From an uncultured Erysipelotrichaceae bacterium (GTDB taxonomy: Bacteria > Bacillota_I > Bacilli_A > Erysipelotrichales > Erysipelotrichaceae): DNA of 64,000 nt. The stretch spans positions 1 to 64,000 of the forward strand of contig OMYM01000414.1 in assembly GCA_900315225.1 (NCBI GenBank), written 5' to 3'. The position numbers and the translations under genes are program-made. Below are positions 42,633-51,028 of this stretch, one piece after another. Within the stretch, counting starts at the first letter, position 1. Each line of letters starts with the position of its first letter. A model generated the notes under the pieces. That model ran no database searches, was not told the origin of the DNA, and was given only the letters and a program-made list of their open reading frames with translations.

Positions 42633-44218
42633 GCTGGGAAATCATTGAGCCAGAGTATCGGGAGATACAACGGAAATACGGTGTTTCTCGATTGACCGCA
42701 ATGTTGATGAGTGCTAGTGGATTGGATGAATCACAGGCAAGAGAATTGCTGGATCCTTCCATGCGTCTTTTCACCAGCAAGGCTAAGTGTGTCTTGGATG
42801 CCGTTGAGAGAATCATGCTGGCAAAGAAAAAGGATGAGAAGGTGTTTGTCGGTGGCGATTATGATGCGGATGGTGTTTGTGCAACAACGATCATGAAAGA
42901 CACGCTTGACAGGCTAGGCATCGTCAATGGCTACTATATTCCCGACCGTTTCAAGGAAGGGTATGGCTTGGCGGCGTCCACGGTGGAAAAGGCGCATGAG
43001 AAAGGGTATTCGCTTGTCATCACAGTGGACAATGGCGTCAAGGCGCATGAGGCGATAGAAAAGGCGCATTCCCTGGGCATGGAAGTCATTGTCACAGACC
43101 ACCATCGTATTGAAGAAGAGGTAAAGGCAGACATTGTCGTCCATCCCGATTATATGGAAGAGTCTTGCGCATATTTTTGTGGCGCTGCGGTGGCCTTGCA
43201 GCTAAGCAGGAATCTGCTTGGATACAATCGCGCCCATACGGTCTTGGCGGCGATCGCTTCCATTGGCGATGTCATGCCCATGTGGAGGGAAACCCGCAAA
43301 ATCGTTAAACATGGCTTGGATTTGCTCAACAACAGGCAAGTTCTTCCCTCGGTGCAGGCGTTGATCAAGACCCCTTATGTCGATGAAACGACAATTTCGT
43401 TTCATGTGGTTCCCAAGATCAATTCTGTCGGACGGATGAACGATATTTCCAATGTCAACAGCCTTGTTCGTTTTTTGGCATGCCAAGATATGAACCAAGT
43501 TCTTCATTATGCGCAACAGCTTGAAAATGTCAACGATGCAAGGAAGAGTCTTTCCTCTAGCGAGGCGGAAAAAGCGCTCAAACTTTGCGGTGATGAGATG
43601 TTTCCGATTATCTATGACGCGTCATTCCATGAAGGGATCTGTGGTTTGGTTGCCGGGAAGCTTGCGGCAAGCCTGAAGAAGCCTGTGCTTGTGATGGCTA
43701 GAAACGGCGATCTTGTCAAGGGAAGCGGAAGAAGCGTTGAGGGATTTGACATGTTTGCGTTCTTTTCCGACTTTGAGGAATTGTCGGCGTTTGGTGGTCA
43801 TGCGATGGCGGTTGGTCTGTCGGTGGAAGAATCCAGGTTCGAGGAATTCCGCAGCCATGCGCAAAAAAAGATGGAAAGCATGCCTTTTCATTTCGAGCCA
43901 CCTGTACGCAAGGCGATCAAGATTGATCCCAAGGATGCGACATTTGAGGAAATTGATGGCTTGCGGAGACTGTCACCTTATCCCCGTGACATGATTGCGC
44001 CGTATTTTGTCATTGAGGCGCCGTTTGTGAAGACGTTTTCTTCCGAGAAAGTCGTGCGTTATGCGCCTAAGGCAGAGGAGTGTCTTTTGGAGGGGGTCTT
44101 GTTTGCCCAAAAGGAAATCGAGGCGATTGAACATCCTTGCCGCTTGGTCGGGACGCTTGGGGTGAACCGATACCGCGATAAGGTGATTTGCCAGATGGAA
44201 ATTGAAGATATGTCTTGA
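42629..44218 (+). CDS. recJ: Single-stranded-DNA exonuclease RecJ, short form
   Basis: 529 residues, shorter than Bacillus RecJ (about 790). DHH/DHHA1 motifs: [11 protein letters not shown] (D77, D79, D81), TVDNG, VTDHH (157-159), [32 protein letters not shown] and FGGHAMAVG. The core and an OB-like end are present, while the long C-terminal extension of Bacillus RecJ is absent. It degrades ssDNA 5' to 3' in repair. ATGA overlap with the HAD gene. It overlaps the apt promoter at its end. Confidence 0.9.
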   Translation: MSWEIIEPEYREIQRKYGVSRLTAMLMSASGLDESQARELLDPSMRLFTSKAKCVLDAVERIMLAKKKDEKVFVGGDYDADGVCATTIMKDTLDRLGIVNGYYIPDRFKEGYGLAASTVEKAHEKGYSLVITVDNGVKAHEAIEKAHSLGMEVIVTDHHRIEEEVKADIVVHPDYMEESCAYFCGAAVALQLSRNLLGYNRAHTVLAAIASIGDVMPMWRETRKIVKHGLDLLNNRQVLPSVQALIKTPYVDETTISFHVVPKINSVGRMNDISNVNSLVRFLACQDMNQVLHYAQQLENVNDARKSLSSSEAEKALKLCGDEMFPIIYDASFHEGICGLVAGKLAASLKKPVLVMARNGDLVKGSGRSVEGFDMFAFFSDFEELSAFGGHAMAVGLSVEESRFEEFRSHAQKKMESMPFHFEPPVRKAIKIDPKDATFEEIDGLRRLSPYPRDMIAPYFVIEAPFVKTFSSEKVVRYAPKAEECLLEGVLFAQKEIEAIEHPCRLVGTLGVNRYRDKVICQMEIEDMS

Positions 44219-44235
44219 AGCAAGAAGATTTGTTG

Positions 44236-44241
44236 TATAAT
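44236..44241 (+). promoter_or_regulatory. -10 element of apt
   Basis: TATAAT preceded by TTG. A TTGAAG at 44215-44220 is the closest -35 (15-base spacer). It lies just past the recJ stop. Confidence 0.5.
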
Positions 44242-44268
44242 ATCCTTGTTCTTATGGAGGATTTGTGT

Positions 44269-44796
44269 ATGGCTTTAAATCTGGAAGATTATATTGCGTC
44301 CATCAAGGATTTCCCTACGGAAGGGATCATGTTCCGCGATGTTACGCCTCTTATTGACGATGGGGAAGCTTTTCACGAGGCGATTGACCGCATGGCGGCG
44401 TTTGCCGAGTCGGTCGGCGCCGATTTGATCGCTGGACCGGAAAGCCGTGGCTTTATTTTCGGCTGTCCTGTCGCGTATAAGCTTGGGCTTGGATTTGCGC
44501 CAATCAGGAAGCCAGGCAAGTTGCCGCGTGAGACAGTTTCCTGCAAGTACGACTTGGAGTATGGTTCCAACGAAGTATTCATGCATAAGGATGCGGTCAA
44601 GCCTGGACAAAGGGTCGTTATCGTGGACGATCTTCTTGCGACAGGCGGAACTGCCGAAGCCACCATCAAGATGATCGAAATGCTTGGCGGCGTTGTTGCT
44701 GGACTGGCGTTTGTCATTGAGCTGGAAGGCTTGAACGGCATGGAGAAACTGAAAGGATACAAAGTCTTCTCCATGATGTCAATGACTGACAAATAA
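44269..44796 (+). CDS. apt: Adenine phosphoribosyltransferase
   Basis: 175 residues. Salvages adenine to AMP with PRPP. Begins [20 protein letters not shown], the standard Apt start. [10 protein letters not shown] and the PRPP-binding loop [14 protein letters not shown] are intact. ATG at 44269 follows GGAGG. rel lies downstream beyond a terminator; the apt-rel order is widespread in Firmicutes. Confidence 0.96.
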   Translation: MALNLEDYIASIKDFPTEGIMFRDVTPLIDDGEAFHEAIDRMAAFAESVGADLIAGPESRGFIFGCPVAYKLGLGFAPIRKPGKLPRETVSCKYDLEYGSNEVFMHKDAVKPGQRVVIVDDLLATGGTAEATIKMIEMLGGVVAGLAFVIELEGLNGMEKLKGYKVFSMMSMTDK

Positions 44797-44800
44797 TCAA

Positions 44801-44826
44801 ATCGAAGAAGGCATCTTCGATTTTTT
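44801..44826 (+). terminator. Terminator of apt
   Basis: ATCGAAGA / TCTTCGAT stem, AGGCA loop, five further T. Confidence 0.9.
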
Positions 44827-44866
44827 CGCATTTATAATTCTTGAAAGAAAGAGAGGTGAATGACAA

Positions 44867-47062
44867 ATGGCACAATACAAGAATGCCGATTTAGATGCAG
44901 CGTTGCAGGAAGCGAAGTCCTATATCCATAATAGCGAGCATATCGATCTTTTGATTCATGCGGCAGACTTTGCGAAAAAGCATCATGAAGGAAAGCTCCG
45001 CAAGAGTGGCGAGCCATATTTCATTCATCTGACAAATGTGGCTTATATACTGGCGACCATGCGCCAACAGCCGGCGACCATTGCGGCGGGATTCCTTCAT
45101 GATGTCATTGAAGATTGCAAGGTGACCAGACAAGAGCTACAGGAAGAGTTCAGCGAAGAGATTGCCTACATGGTCGATGCGGTCACAAAGGTTGGCATGC
45201 TGGAGTTCAAGGGGAAAGACGACCCGGAATACCAAGCTGCCAACCACCGCAAGATCTTCATTGCGATGGCATCCGATGTGCGTGTGATCATCATCAAGCT
45301 AGCGGATCGCCTTCACAATATGCGCACATTGCAATACCAGCCGGAAGCATCGCAAAAGAGAATCGCGGCGGAGACGCTGGATGTATACGCGCCCATTGCC
45401 CATCGCCTTGGCATAGGCACGATCAAGAACGAATTGGAGGATCTTTCTTTCTTCTACTTGAACAGGGGCGCATATTACCACATTGCTCATCTTGTAGAAG
45501 CGAAGAAGGCGGAGCGCGATGAAGCGGTGAATCAAATGATCCGTGAAATTTCCGACACATTGCGCGAGCAGGGGATCAAATTCCGCATATTCGGGCGATC
45601 AAAGCACTTGTATTCGATTTACAAAAAAATGGAGACGAAGAACAAGCGCTTCGAGGAAATACTGGATCTTTTGGCGATCCGCATCATCACTGACACCAAA
45701 CAAAACTGCTACAACATCCTCGGGATTGTCCATGAGACATACAAGCCGATCACTGGCAGGATGAAGGATTATATCGCGGTTCCCAAGACCAACCTGTACC
45801 AATCCCTGCATACAACGGTTGTGGCAGATGGCGGCAAGATTTTCGAGGTGCAGATTCGAACCGAGGAAATGGACGAGGTGGCAGAGCGCGGCATTGCGGC
45901 GCATTGGCGCTATAAGGAAGGCAAGGCATACGATGCCAAGGCACAACAGAAGGAGATCGAGGACAAGCTTTCCTGGCTCAAGAATTTCTCCATCTACAAC
46001 GAGGAGAATGATGAATCCGCCACGGGTTTCATGCATTCGCTTCAAAAAGATGTTTTTGAAGCGAATGTGTATGTCATGACGCCAAAGGGAAGAGTCATTG
46101 AACTGCCCAATGGGGCGACACCGATTGACTTCGCATACCGCATTCATACCGAAATTGGGAATACAACGGTTGGAGCAGTTGTCAATGGAGGCATTGTTCC
46201 GCTAAACAAGGAGCTTCATACCGGCGATGTTGTAAATATCAAGACACTCAAGGGAACTGGTCCTAGCGAAGACTGGCTGAAATTTGTCAAGTCGAACCAG
46301 GCGCGCCAGAAAATCAGGAGCTATTTCCAAAAGCGAGAAGCAGAGGAAAAGGAAAACAAGGTTCCCGAAGGGGAGAGATTACTGGCGGAAGAGCTTAAGA
46401 AGCGAGGATTGGAACCCAAGGAATGGATGGATAAGAAACGGCTTGAAGGTTATTTCAAGGAATTCCGTGTAGCCAATTATATCGACTTTATGTATGGCAT
46501 AGCGGTGAAGTCCATCAATGCTGTGCAAGTCGTGGAAAAGGTTACGAACCATCATCGGGCGGTGCATGATGAAGCGGCGCTGAATCGTGTGTTGGGCAAG
46601 GAAGTGCCGCACAGGGTGTCGAAAAATGGCCTGATTGTGCCAGGCATCGAGACCATGAAAATGTCGCTTGCGCATTGTTGCCTTCCAGTGCATGGGGATG
46701 AGATCATTGGGTATGTCACCAAGGGTTCCGGAGTCAAGGTACACCGCAAAGATTGCGCCAATGTGCGTGGGATTCAGGGAAACATGATCGATGTCCAATG
46801 GGACGATGGGAGCCAGGAACGCCTATATGATTGCGACTTGACGGTCATTGCGACAGACCGCAGCTATCTGTTGACGGACATTGTAACGATGATTTCGCAG
46901 AACAGGGTTCCCATCGACTCGGTCAACGCCAAGGCAAATCATGTGACATTGATCAGTTCCATCAAGATTTCCATGCGTGTAAAAGACCTGGAACAAGTGA
47001 ATGCATTGATCGCCAATGTGCGAAAAATCGATTCAGTCATTGATGTAAAACGTGGCGGGTGA
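44867..47062 (+). CDS. rel: Bifunctional (p)ppGpp synthetase/hydrolase Rel
   Basis: 731 residues, full-length long RSH. The N-terminal HD hydrolase has FLHDVIED (H78, D79, E82, D83) and RLHNMRTL. The synthetase domain has RSKHLYSIYKKM and VPKTNLYQSLHT. These are followed by TGS (GRVIELPNGATPIDF, near 405), a conserved-Cys region (HCCLPVHGDEI) and a C-terminal ACT domain. Both activities look intact, so it can make and remove the stringent alarmone. GAGAGGTG precedes the ATG. A TATAAT at 44833-44838 is a likely -10. Confidence 0.96.
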   Translation: MAQYKNADLDAALQEAKSYIHNSEHIDLLIHAADFAKKHHEGKLRKSGEPYFIHLTNVAYILATMRQQPATIAAGFLHDVIEDCKVTRQELQEEFSEEIAYMVDAVTKVGMLEFKGKDDPEYQAANHRKIFIAMASDVRVIIIKLADRLHNMRTLQYQPEASQKRIAAETLDVYAPIAHRLGIGTIKNELEDLSFFYLNRGAYYHIAHLVEAKKAERDEAVNQMIREISDTLREQGIKFRIFGRSKHLYSIYKKMETKNKRFEEILDLLAIRIITDTKQNCYNILGIVHETYKPITGRMKDYIAVPKTNLYQSLHTTVVADGGKIFEVQIRTEEMDEVAERGIAAHWRYKEGKAYDAKAQQKEIEDKLSWLKNFSIYNEENDESATGFMHSLQKDVFEANVYVMTPKGRVIELPNGATPIDFAYRIHTEIGNTTVGAVVNGGIVPLNKELHTGDVVNIKTLKGTGPSEDWLKFVKSNQARQKIRSYFQKREAEEKENKVPEGERLLAEELKKRGLEPKEWMDKKRLEGYFKEFRVANYIDFMYGIAVKSINAVQVVEKVTNHHRAVHDEAALNRVLGKEVPHRVSKNGLIVPGIETMKMSLAHCCLPVHGDEIIGYVTKGSGVKVHRKDCANVRGIQGNMIDVQWDDGSQERLYDCDLTVIATDRSYLLTDIVTMISQNRVPIDSVNAKANHVTLISSIKISMRVKDLEQVNALIANVRKIDSVIDVKRGG

Positions 47063-47072
47063 CATTTTGGGC

Positions 47073-47101
47073 TTGATCTTTGTTGGCAAAAAAGATAGAA
47101 T
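47073..47101 (+). promoter_or_regulatory. Promoter of the hisS-aspS T-box transcript
   Basis: TTGATC (47073-47078), an exact 17-base spacer and TAGAAT (47096-47101). Confidence 0.65.
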
Positions 47102-47107
47102 TGCGGC

Positions 47108-47329
47108 ATATTGAAAATCTGTGAATGAGAATACGCCTTGCTGGACGGCACAGAGACAATGGGTGGGTGAGAACATTGACGAAAGGCATGGCGGTTGACA
47201 CTCAGGAGATGGCATTCTGAAACAAAGTAGGAATGCCCGTGTTCCGCGTTAAGGAAACGAGCGCATGATATATTCATGAACTAAGGTGGCACCACGCAAG
47301 CAAGCGTCCTTGGATCTGGACGCTTTTTA
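47108..47329 (+). promoter_or_regulatory. T-box leader of hisS-aspS
   Basis: The T-box sequence AAGGTGGCACCACG (47283-47296) precedes a terminator AGCGTCC / GGACGCT plus TTTTATTTT (47303-47329). Upstream, AGAGA (47152) and GGGTGGGTGAGAA with flanking CAATG / CATTG match the distal Stem I region. Lower Stem I pairs TGAG and CGCC with GGCG and CTCA. The 3' strand between these arms reads GTTGACA and runs into CTCA, so GACAC (47197-47201) contains both GAC (Asp) and CAC (His). Uncharged tRNA should favour antitermination. Confidence 0.85.
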
Positions 47330-47345
47330 TTTTAAGGAGGAGCAT

Positions 47346-48611
47346 ATGGGATATCAGACACCGCGGGGAACCTATGACATCTTGCCGGATGAAATCGCAA
47401 AATGGAACGATGTCGAGCAGGTGATCCGAGAAAAGACAAGGCTTTACCGCTACCATGAAATGAGAACGCCCTATTTTGAGGATACAAAAGTCTTCAAAAG
47501 GGAAAACGATAGTTCCGACATGGTAAACAAGGAAATGTATACGTTCGCGATGGGTTCGGAGTCATATACGCTGCGCCCAGAGGGAACAGCGGGCGTGATC
47601 AGGGCGTTCGACCAGCATAAGCTTTATGGGTCGATGGAGCTTCCGGCGCGCTTTTGGTATATGGGCGCGATGTTCAGGCACGAGAGACCGCAGAAGGGGA
47701 GGCAGAGGCAGTTTACGCAGTTTGGCGTTGAAAATATCGGCGCCAAGACTCCAGAACTGGATGCCGAGACAATCGCGCTAGGATACGATATCGTCAAGTC
47801 AATGGGGATTTCCAGCGTCAAGGTGTTGATTAACACATTGGGCGATGATGAGAGCAGGGCGGCATACCGCAGCGCGCTCAAGGAGTATTTTGCGCCGTAT
47901 ATCGAGGATTTGTGCGGCGATTGCAAGAGACGCTACGAACAAAATCCGTTGCGAATCCTCGATTGCAAAGTCGATCATGAAAAGGAATGCATGGCGCACG
48001 CACCGTCCCTGGGCGAATACCTGAACGAGGAATCCCGCAAATACTTTGACAGGGTGCTGGAATGCCTGGACGCTTTGTCGATTCCGTATGAGATCGATGA
48101 GAAACTTGTCAGAGGATTGGACTACTATACGCACACAGTGTTCGAAGTGGTTTCCACGCGCCCTGATTCTGGCGCACAGGCAACGGTCTTCGCGGGCGGA
48201 AGGTATGATCATTTTGTTTCGTACTATGGCGGACCTGACATGAGTGGCATAGGCTTTGCGATCGGGCTGGAGCGCTTGATTGCGTTAGCTACGGAGGAAG
48301 GCTATGCGTTTAGCCAAGAGCCGCAACTACAGGCGTATGTGATTGGCTTGGGTGAAGTTGGACCAGCGGTGTTGAAGACAGTGCAGATGCTAAGGCGCGA
48401 AGGGTTTGTTGCGGAAGGAAACCTTGTGCCCCGCTCGCTGAAAGCGCAATTCAAGAGCGCCGACCGCAACAAGGCGAAATACATTGTCATCCTTGGCGAG
48501 GATGAAGTGAAAAACGGAACAGTCAATGTGAAGAAGACTGGCGACAGGTCGCAAGAAACACTGCCAATTGATGGATTGGCAGAGGCATTGCGTAGATGGG
48601 AGAATGAATAA
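47346..48611 (+). CDS. hisS: Histidyl-tRNA synthetase
   Basis: 421 residues, class II. Motif 1 lies near LYRYHEMRTPYFED, motif 2 is FRHERPQKGRQRQFTQFG, and the His-specific segment is LVRGLDYYTHTVFEV. Motif 3 is GIGFAIGLERL. The C-terminal anticodon domain is present. ATG at 47346 follows AAGGAGG. It is controlled by the T-box leader upstream, and aspS begins 2 bases after its stop. Confidence 0.96.
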   Translation: MGYQTPRGTYDILPDEIAKWNDVEQVIREKTRLYRYHEMRTPYFEDTKVFKRENDSSDMVNKEMYTFAMGSESYTLRPEGTAGVIRAFDQHKLYGSMELPARFWYMGAMFRHERPQKGRQRQFTQFGVENIGAKTPELDAETIALGYDIVKSMGISSVKVLINTLGDDESRAAYRSALKEYFAPYIEDLCGDCKRRYEQNPLRILDCKVDHEKECMAHAPSLGEYLNEESRKYFDRVLECLDALSIPYEIDEKLVRGLDYYTHTVFEVVSTRPDSGAQATVFAGGRYDHFVSYYGGPDMSGIGFAIGLERLIALATEEGYAFSQEPQLQAYVIGLGEVGPAVLKTVQMLRREGFVAEGNLVPRSLKAQFKSADRNKAKYIVILGEDEVKNGTVNVKKTGDRSQETLPIDGLAEALRRWENE

Positions 48612-48613
48612 AG

Positions 48614-50371
48614 ATGGAAAGAACATGTGGAAACGGAACCCTTCGCTTGGGCGATGAGGGGAAAAAGGTCACGCTCGTTGGTTGGGTTGCGAAGAGAAGA
48701 AACTTTGGGCAATTGGTGTTTATCGACTTGCGTGATCGATCCGGCATTGCGCAGGTCACCTTCGATGAGACGATGGCGGAAAAAGTCAAGGATGTAAGAA
48801 ACGAGTTTGTCCTGCAGGTCAAGGGGACGGTTGTAAAGCGAAAAGATCCAAACCCGAAGCTAGCGACAGGCGAGGTCGAGGTATCGGCAGAGGAAGTCGT
48901 GATTGTTAATCGCGCGCAGACGGCTCCGATTACCATCGCCGATGATACGGACACAAACGAGGATACGCGCCTCAAGTATAGATACCTTGACTTGCGCAGG
49001 CCAATTCTTCAACAAAACTTGATGCTAAGGCATAAGGTGTGCATGGTTGCGCGCAATGTGCTGGACGCACAAGGATTCATTGAGGTCGAGACACCGATCT
49101 TGGCGAGATCTACGCCAGAGGGTGCGCGCGATTATTTGGTCCCATCCCGCATCTACAACGGAAGGTTCTGGGCATTGCCGCAATCGCCGCAGATCTTCAA
49201 ACAATTGTTGATGATCTCTGGAATGGAGCGCTATTTCCAGATTGCGCGTTGTTTCCGCGATGAGGATTTGCGCGCAGACAGACAGCCTGAGTTTACGCAG
49301 ATCGACATTGAGATGAGCTTTGCGGACGAAGACGAAATCTTTGGCGTTGTCGAAAACCTCATGCATGAGATCGTCAAGGAAACCAAGGGCATTGAGATCG
49401 AGCAAAGCTTCTTGCGCATACCGTATGCAGAATGCATGAAGCGCTTTGGCACGGACAAGCCTGATTTGCGCTTTGGCAATGAAATACAGGATCTTTCCGA
49501 TCTTTTTGCGGAAACCAGCTTCCAGGTGTTTAGGAATGCCTTGGACAATGGCGGGATGATCGGCGCGCTGAAGTTTGAAAACGCAGCGGACAAGTATAGC
49601 CGAAAGGGTCTAGACAAACTACAGGAGTTTGTCAAGCATGGCTTCAAGGCAAAGGCGTTGGCGTATCTCAAAATGGAGAAGGGAACGCTGGGTGGTTCCA
49701 TCGCAAAACCTTTGAGCGATGCGGAAAAGGCGGCTATCGCCGAACGTTTGTGTCTCAATGACAATGACTTGGTTCTTGTCATTGCGGACAAGCCGTCCAT
49801 TGCGCTTACTTCACTTGGCGCATTGCGCGCAAGACTTGCCCATGAACTGGATTTGATCGAAAAAGATGTTTATAAGTTTTTGTGGGTGACGGATTTTCCG
49901 ATGTTCGAATACAGCGAGGAAGAAGACCGCTGGGTAGCGGCGCATCATCCATTTACTGCACCGAAACACGAGGATATCGACAAGCTGTTCAGTGATCCGG
50001 GAAATGTATCCTCGCGCGCATATGACCTCGTTTTGAACGGATACGAACTTTTGAGCGGGTCGATCAGGATCTTTGACCAAGATCTACAGGAGAAAGTATT
50101 CGAAGCCATTGGCATGACCATGGAGGAAGCGCGCGCAAAGTTCGGGTTCTTCCTGGATGCGTTCCAGTACGGCACGCCTCCCCATGGCGGCGTGGGCATT
50201 GGGCTTGAGCGTCTTGTCATGGTTCTTGCGGGAACGGAAAATATCCGTGATGTAGTAGCATTCCCAACGACGAACAGTTCGCTTGACTTGATGAGCGAAT
50301 CGCCAAATGTCGTTGACCAGGCGCAGCTGGATATACTGGGTATTGAAATAGCCAACAAGGATAAACAATAA
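48614..50371 (+). CDS. aspS: Aspartyl-tRNA synthetase
   Basis: 585 residues, class II bacterial type. N-terminal OB anticodon-binding domain (1-110, with GWVAKRRNFGQLVFIDLRDR), catalytic domain with ARSTPEGARDYLVPSR, the motif 2 region FQIARCFRDEDLRADRQPEF, an inserted GAD domain, and motif 3 GVGIGLERLVM. It forms an operon with hisS (2-base gap) under the T-box. Whether it is discriminating for Asn cannot be told by eye. Confidence 0.96.
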   Translation: MERTCGNGTLRLGDEGKKVTLVGWVAKRRNFGQLVFIDLRDRSGIAQVTFDETMAEKVKDVRNEFVLQVKGTVVKRKDPNPKLATGEVEVSAEEVVIVNRAQTAPITIADDTDTNEDTRLKYRYLDLRRPILQQNLMLRHKVCMVARNVLDAQGFIEVETPILARSTPEGARDYLVPSRIYNGRFWALPQSPQIFKQLLMISGMERYFQIARCFRDEDLRADRQPEFTQIDIEMSFADEDEIFGVVENLMHEIVKETKGIEIEQSFLRIPYAECMKRFGTDKPDLRFGNEIQDLSDLFAETSFQVFRNALDNGGMIGALKFENAADKYSRKGLDKLQEFVKHGFKAKALAYLKMEKGTLGGSIAKPLSDAEKAAIAERLCLNDNDLVLVIADKPSIALTSLGALRARLAHELDLIEKDVYKFLWVTDFPMFEYSEEEDRWVAAHHPFTAPKHEDIDKLFSDPGNVSSRAYDLVLNGYELLSGSIRIFDQDLQEKVFEAIGMTMEEARAKFGFFLDAFQYGTPPHGGVGIGLERLVMVLAGTENIRDVVAFPTTNSSLDLMSESPNVVDQAQLDILGIEIANKDKQ

Positions 50372-50410
50372 GATTTTTACTGTTGAGACTACAATTGCAT
50401 AAAACACTGG

Positions 50411-50418
50411 TATATAAT
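50411..50418 (+). promoter_or_regulatory. Promoter -10 region of 6S RNA
   Basis: TGGTATATAAT offers either an extended -10 TATATA (50411) or TATAAT (50413-50418). The RNA would start near 50425. Confidence 0.55.
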
Positions 50419-50424
50419 ATATAT

Positions 50425-50580
50425 GCCGAAGGAAACCACATATTTTTCCTACATAGCGATATAAGGGAATCCTGACTGGAGACTCCTGTGTTGAAAGCTC
50501 GGTACGGCCGAGAATCCTAACGGATGACCATGGATACCCACCTCTACGAAAGAGGGAACATATATCAACCCTTCGGCTTT
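50425..50580 (+). ncRNA. ssrS: 6S RNA
   Basis: About 156 bases with closing stem GCCGAAGG / CCTTCGGC and long, interrupted pairing inside. It follows the bacterial 6S pattern: TCCTGTGTTG on the 5' side, the hairpin GCTCGGTACGGCCGAG, AATCCTAA, GATGACC, and CACCTCTACGAAAGAGGG on the 3' side. These line up in order with E. coli 6S (GCTCGGTCCGTCCGAG, GCCTTAA, GACGACA, CACCTTG...AAGGG). 6S RNA binds housekeeping RNA polymerase and dampens transcription in slow growth. The ends are estimated. Confidence 0.85.
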
Positions 50581-50593
50581 TATTGAAATGCAT

Positions 50594-50622
50594 AAGCCGC
50601 CCTCATGGCAAGGGCGGCTTTC
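50594..50622 (+). terminator. Terminator of 6S RNA
   Basis: Ten-bp GC-rich stem AAGCCGCCCT / AGGGCGGCTT with a 7-base loop and short T tail. Confidence 0.85.
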
Positions 50623-50693
50623 TGTATCTGTTTATTGCATGGAAATTAAAAAAAGGGTAGAATGTTGCATGTTTGATAAGGTGGTATAGTACT

Positions 50694-50906
50694 ATGAACG
50701 CTTTTTGGTCTTCATTGCTCTGGTTTGTTTTGGGAGCGTTGATTTCCGCCGTGGCAACATTCTTCATCACGAAGAACCGCTTTGAGAAACAGTTGCGTGA
50801 GAATCCTCCGATCAGTGAGAAGATGATCCGCGCGATGTTTATGCAAATGGGGAGAAAGCCAAGCGAGGCGCAGATCAAGCAAGTCATGCGAAGCCTTCAA
50901 AAATGA
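50694..50906 (+). CDS. YneF-like small membrane protein (UPF0154)
   Basis: 70 residues. One N-terminal membrane helix (LLWFVLGALISAVATFFI) followed by a basic amphipathic segment ending with the family's ENPPISEKMIRAMFMQMG and GRKPSEAQIKQVMRS. Function is unknown in Bacillus too. AAGGTGG lies before the ATG. It has its own hairpin terminator overlapping the stop. Confidence 0.9.
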   Translation: MNAFWSSLLWFVLGALISAVATFFITKNRFEKQLRENPPISEKMIRAMFMQMGRKPSEAQIKQVMRSLQK

Positions 50907-50928
50907 AAAGCCCTGGAAGGGCTTTTTT
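50906..50928 (+). terminator. Terminator of the YneF-like gene
   Basis: AAAAGCCC-TGGAA-GGGCTTTTTT. Confidence 0.9.
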
Positions 50929-50998
50929 CTATCGCAAAATATCAGAATCGACCTGAAACCACTTACATTTTGACCTGTTCTTTTATGTAGGTTCGTTC

Positions 50999-51004
50999 TA
51001 TAAT
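50999..51004 (+). promoter_or_regulatory. -10 element of nifJ
   Basis: TATAAT 25 bases before the start codon. A TTGACC at 50970-50975 is 23 bases upstream, too far for a standard -35. Activation by a regulator would explain this but is not shown. Confidence 0.5.
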
Positions 51005-51028
51005 ATGGTAAATAAAACAGGAGGACAT

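Noticed and set aside
48046-48243. Alternative-frame proteins inside hisS, aspS, nifJ and other large genes
   Set aside because: Shadow frames of strongly conserved genes, with no ribosome sites or family features.
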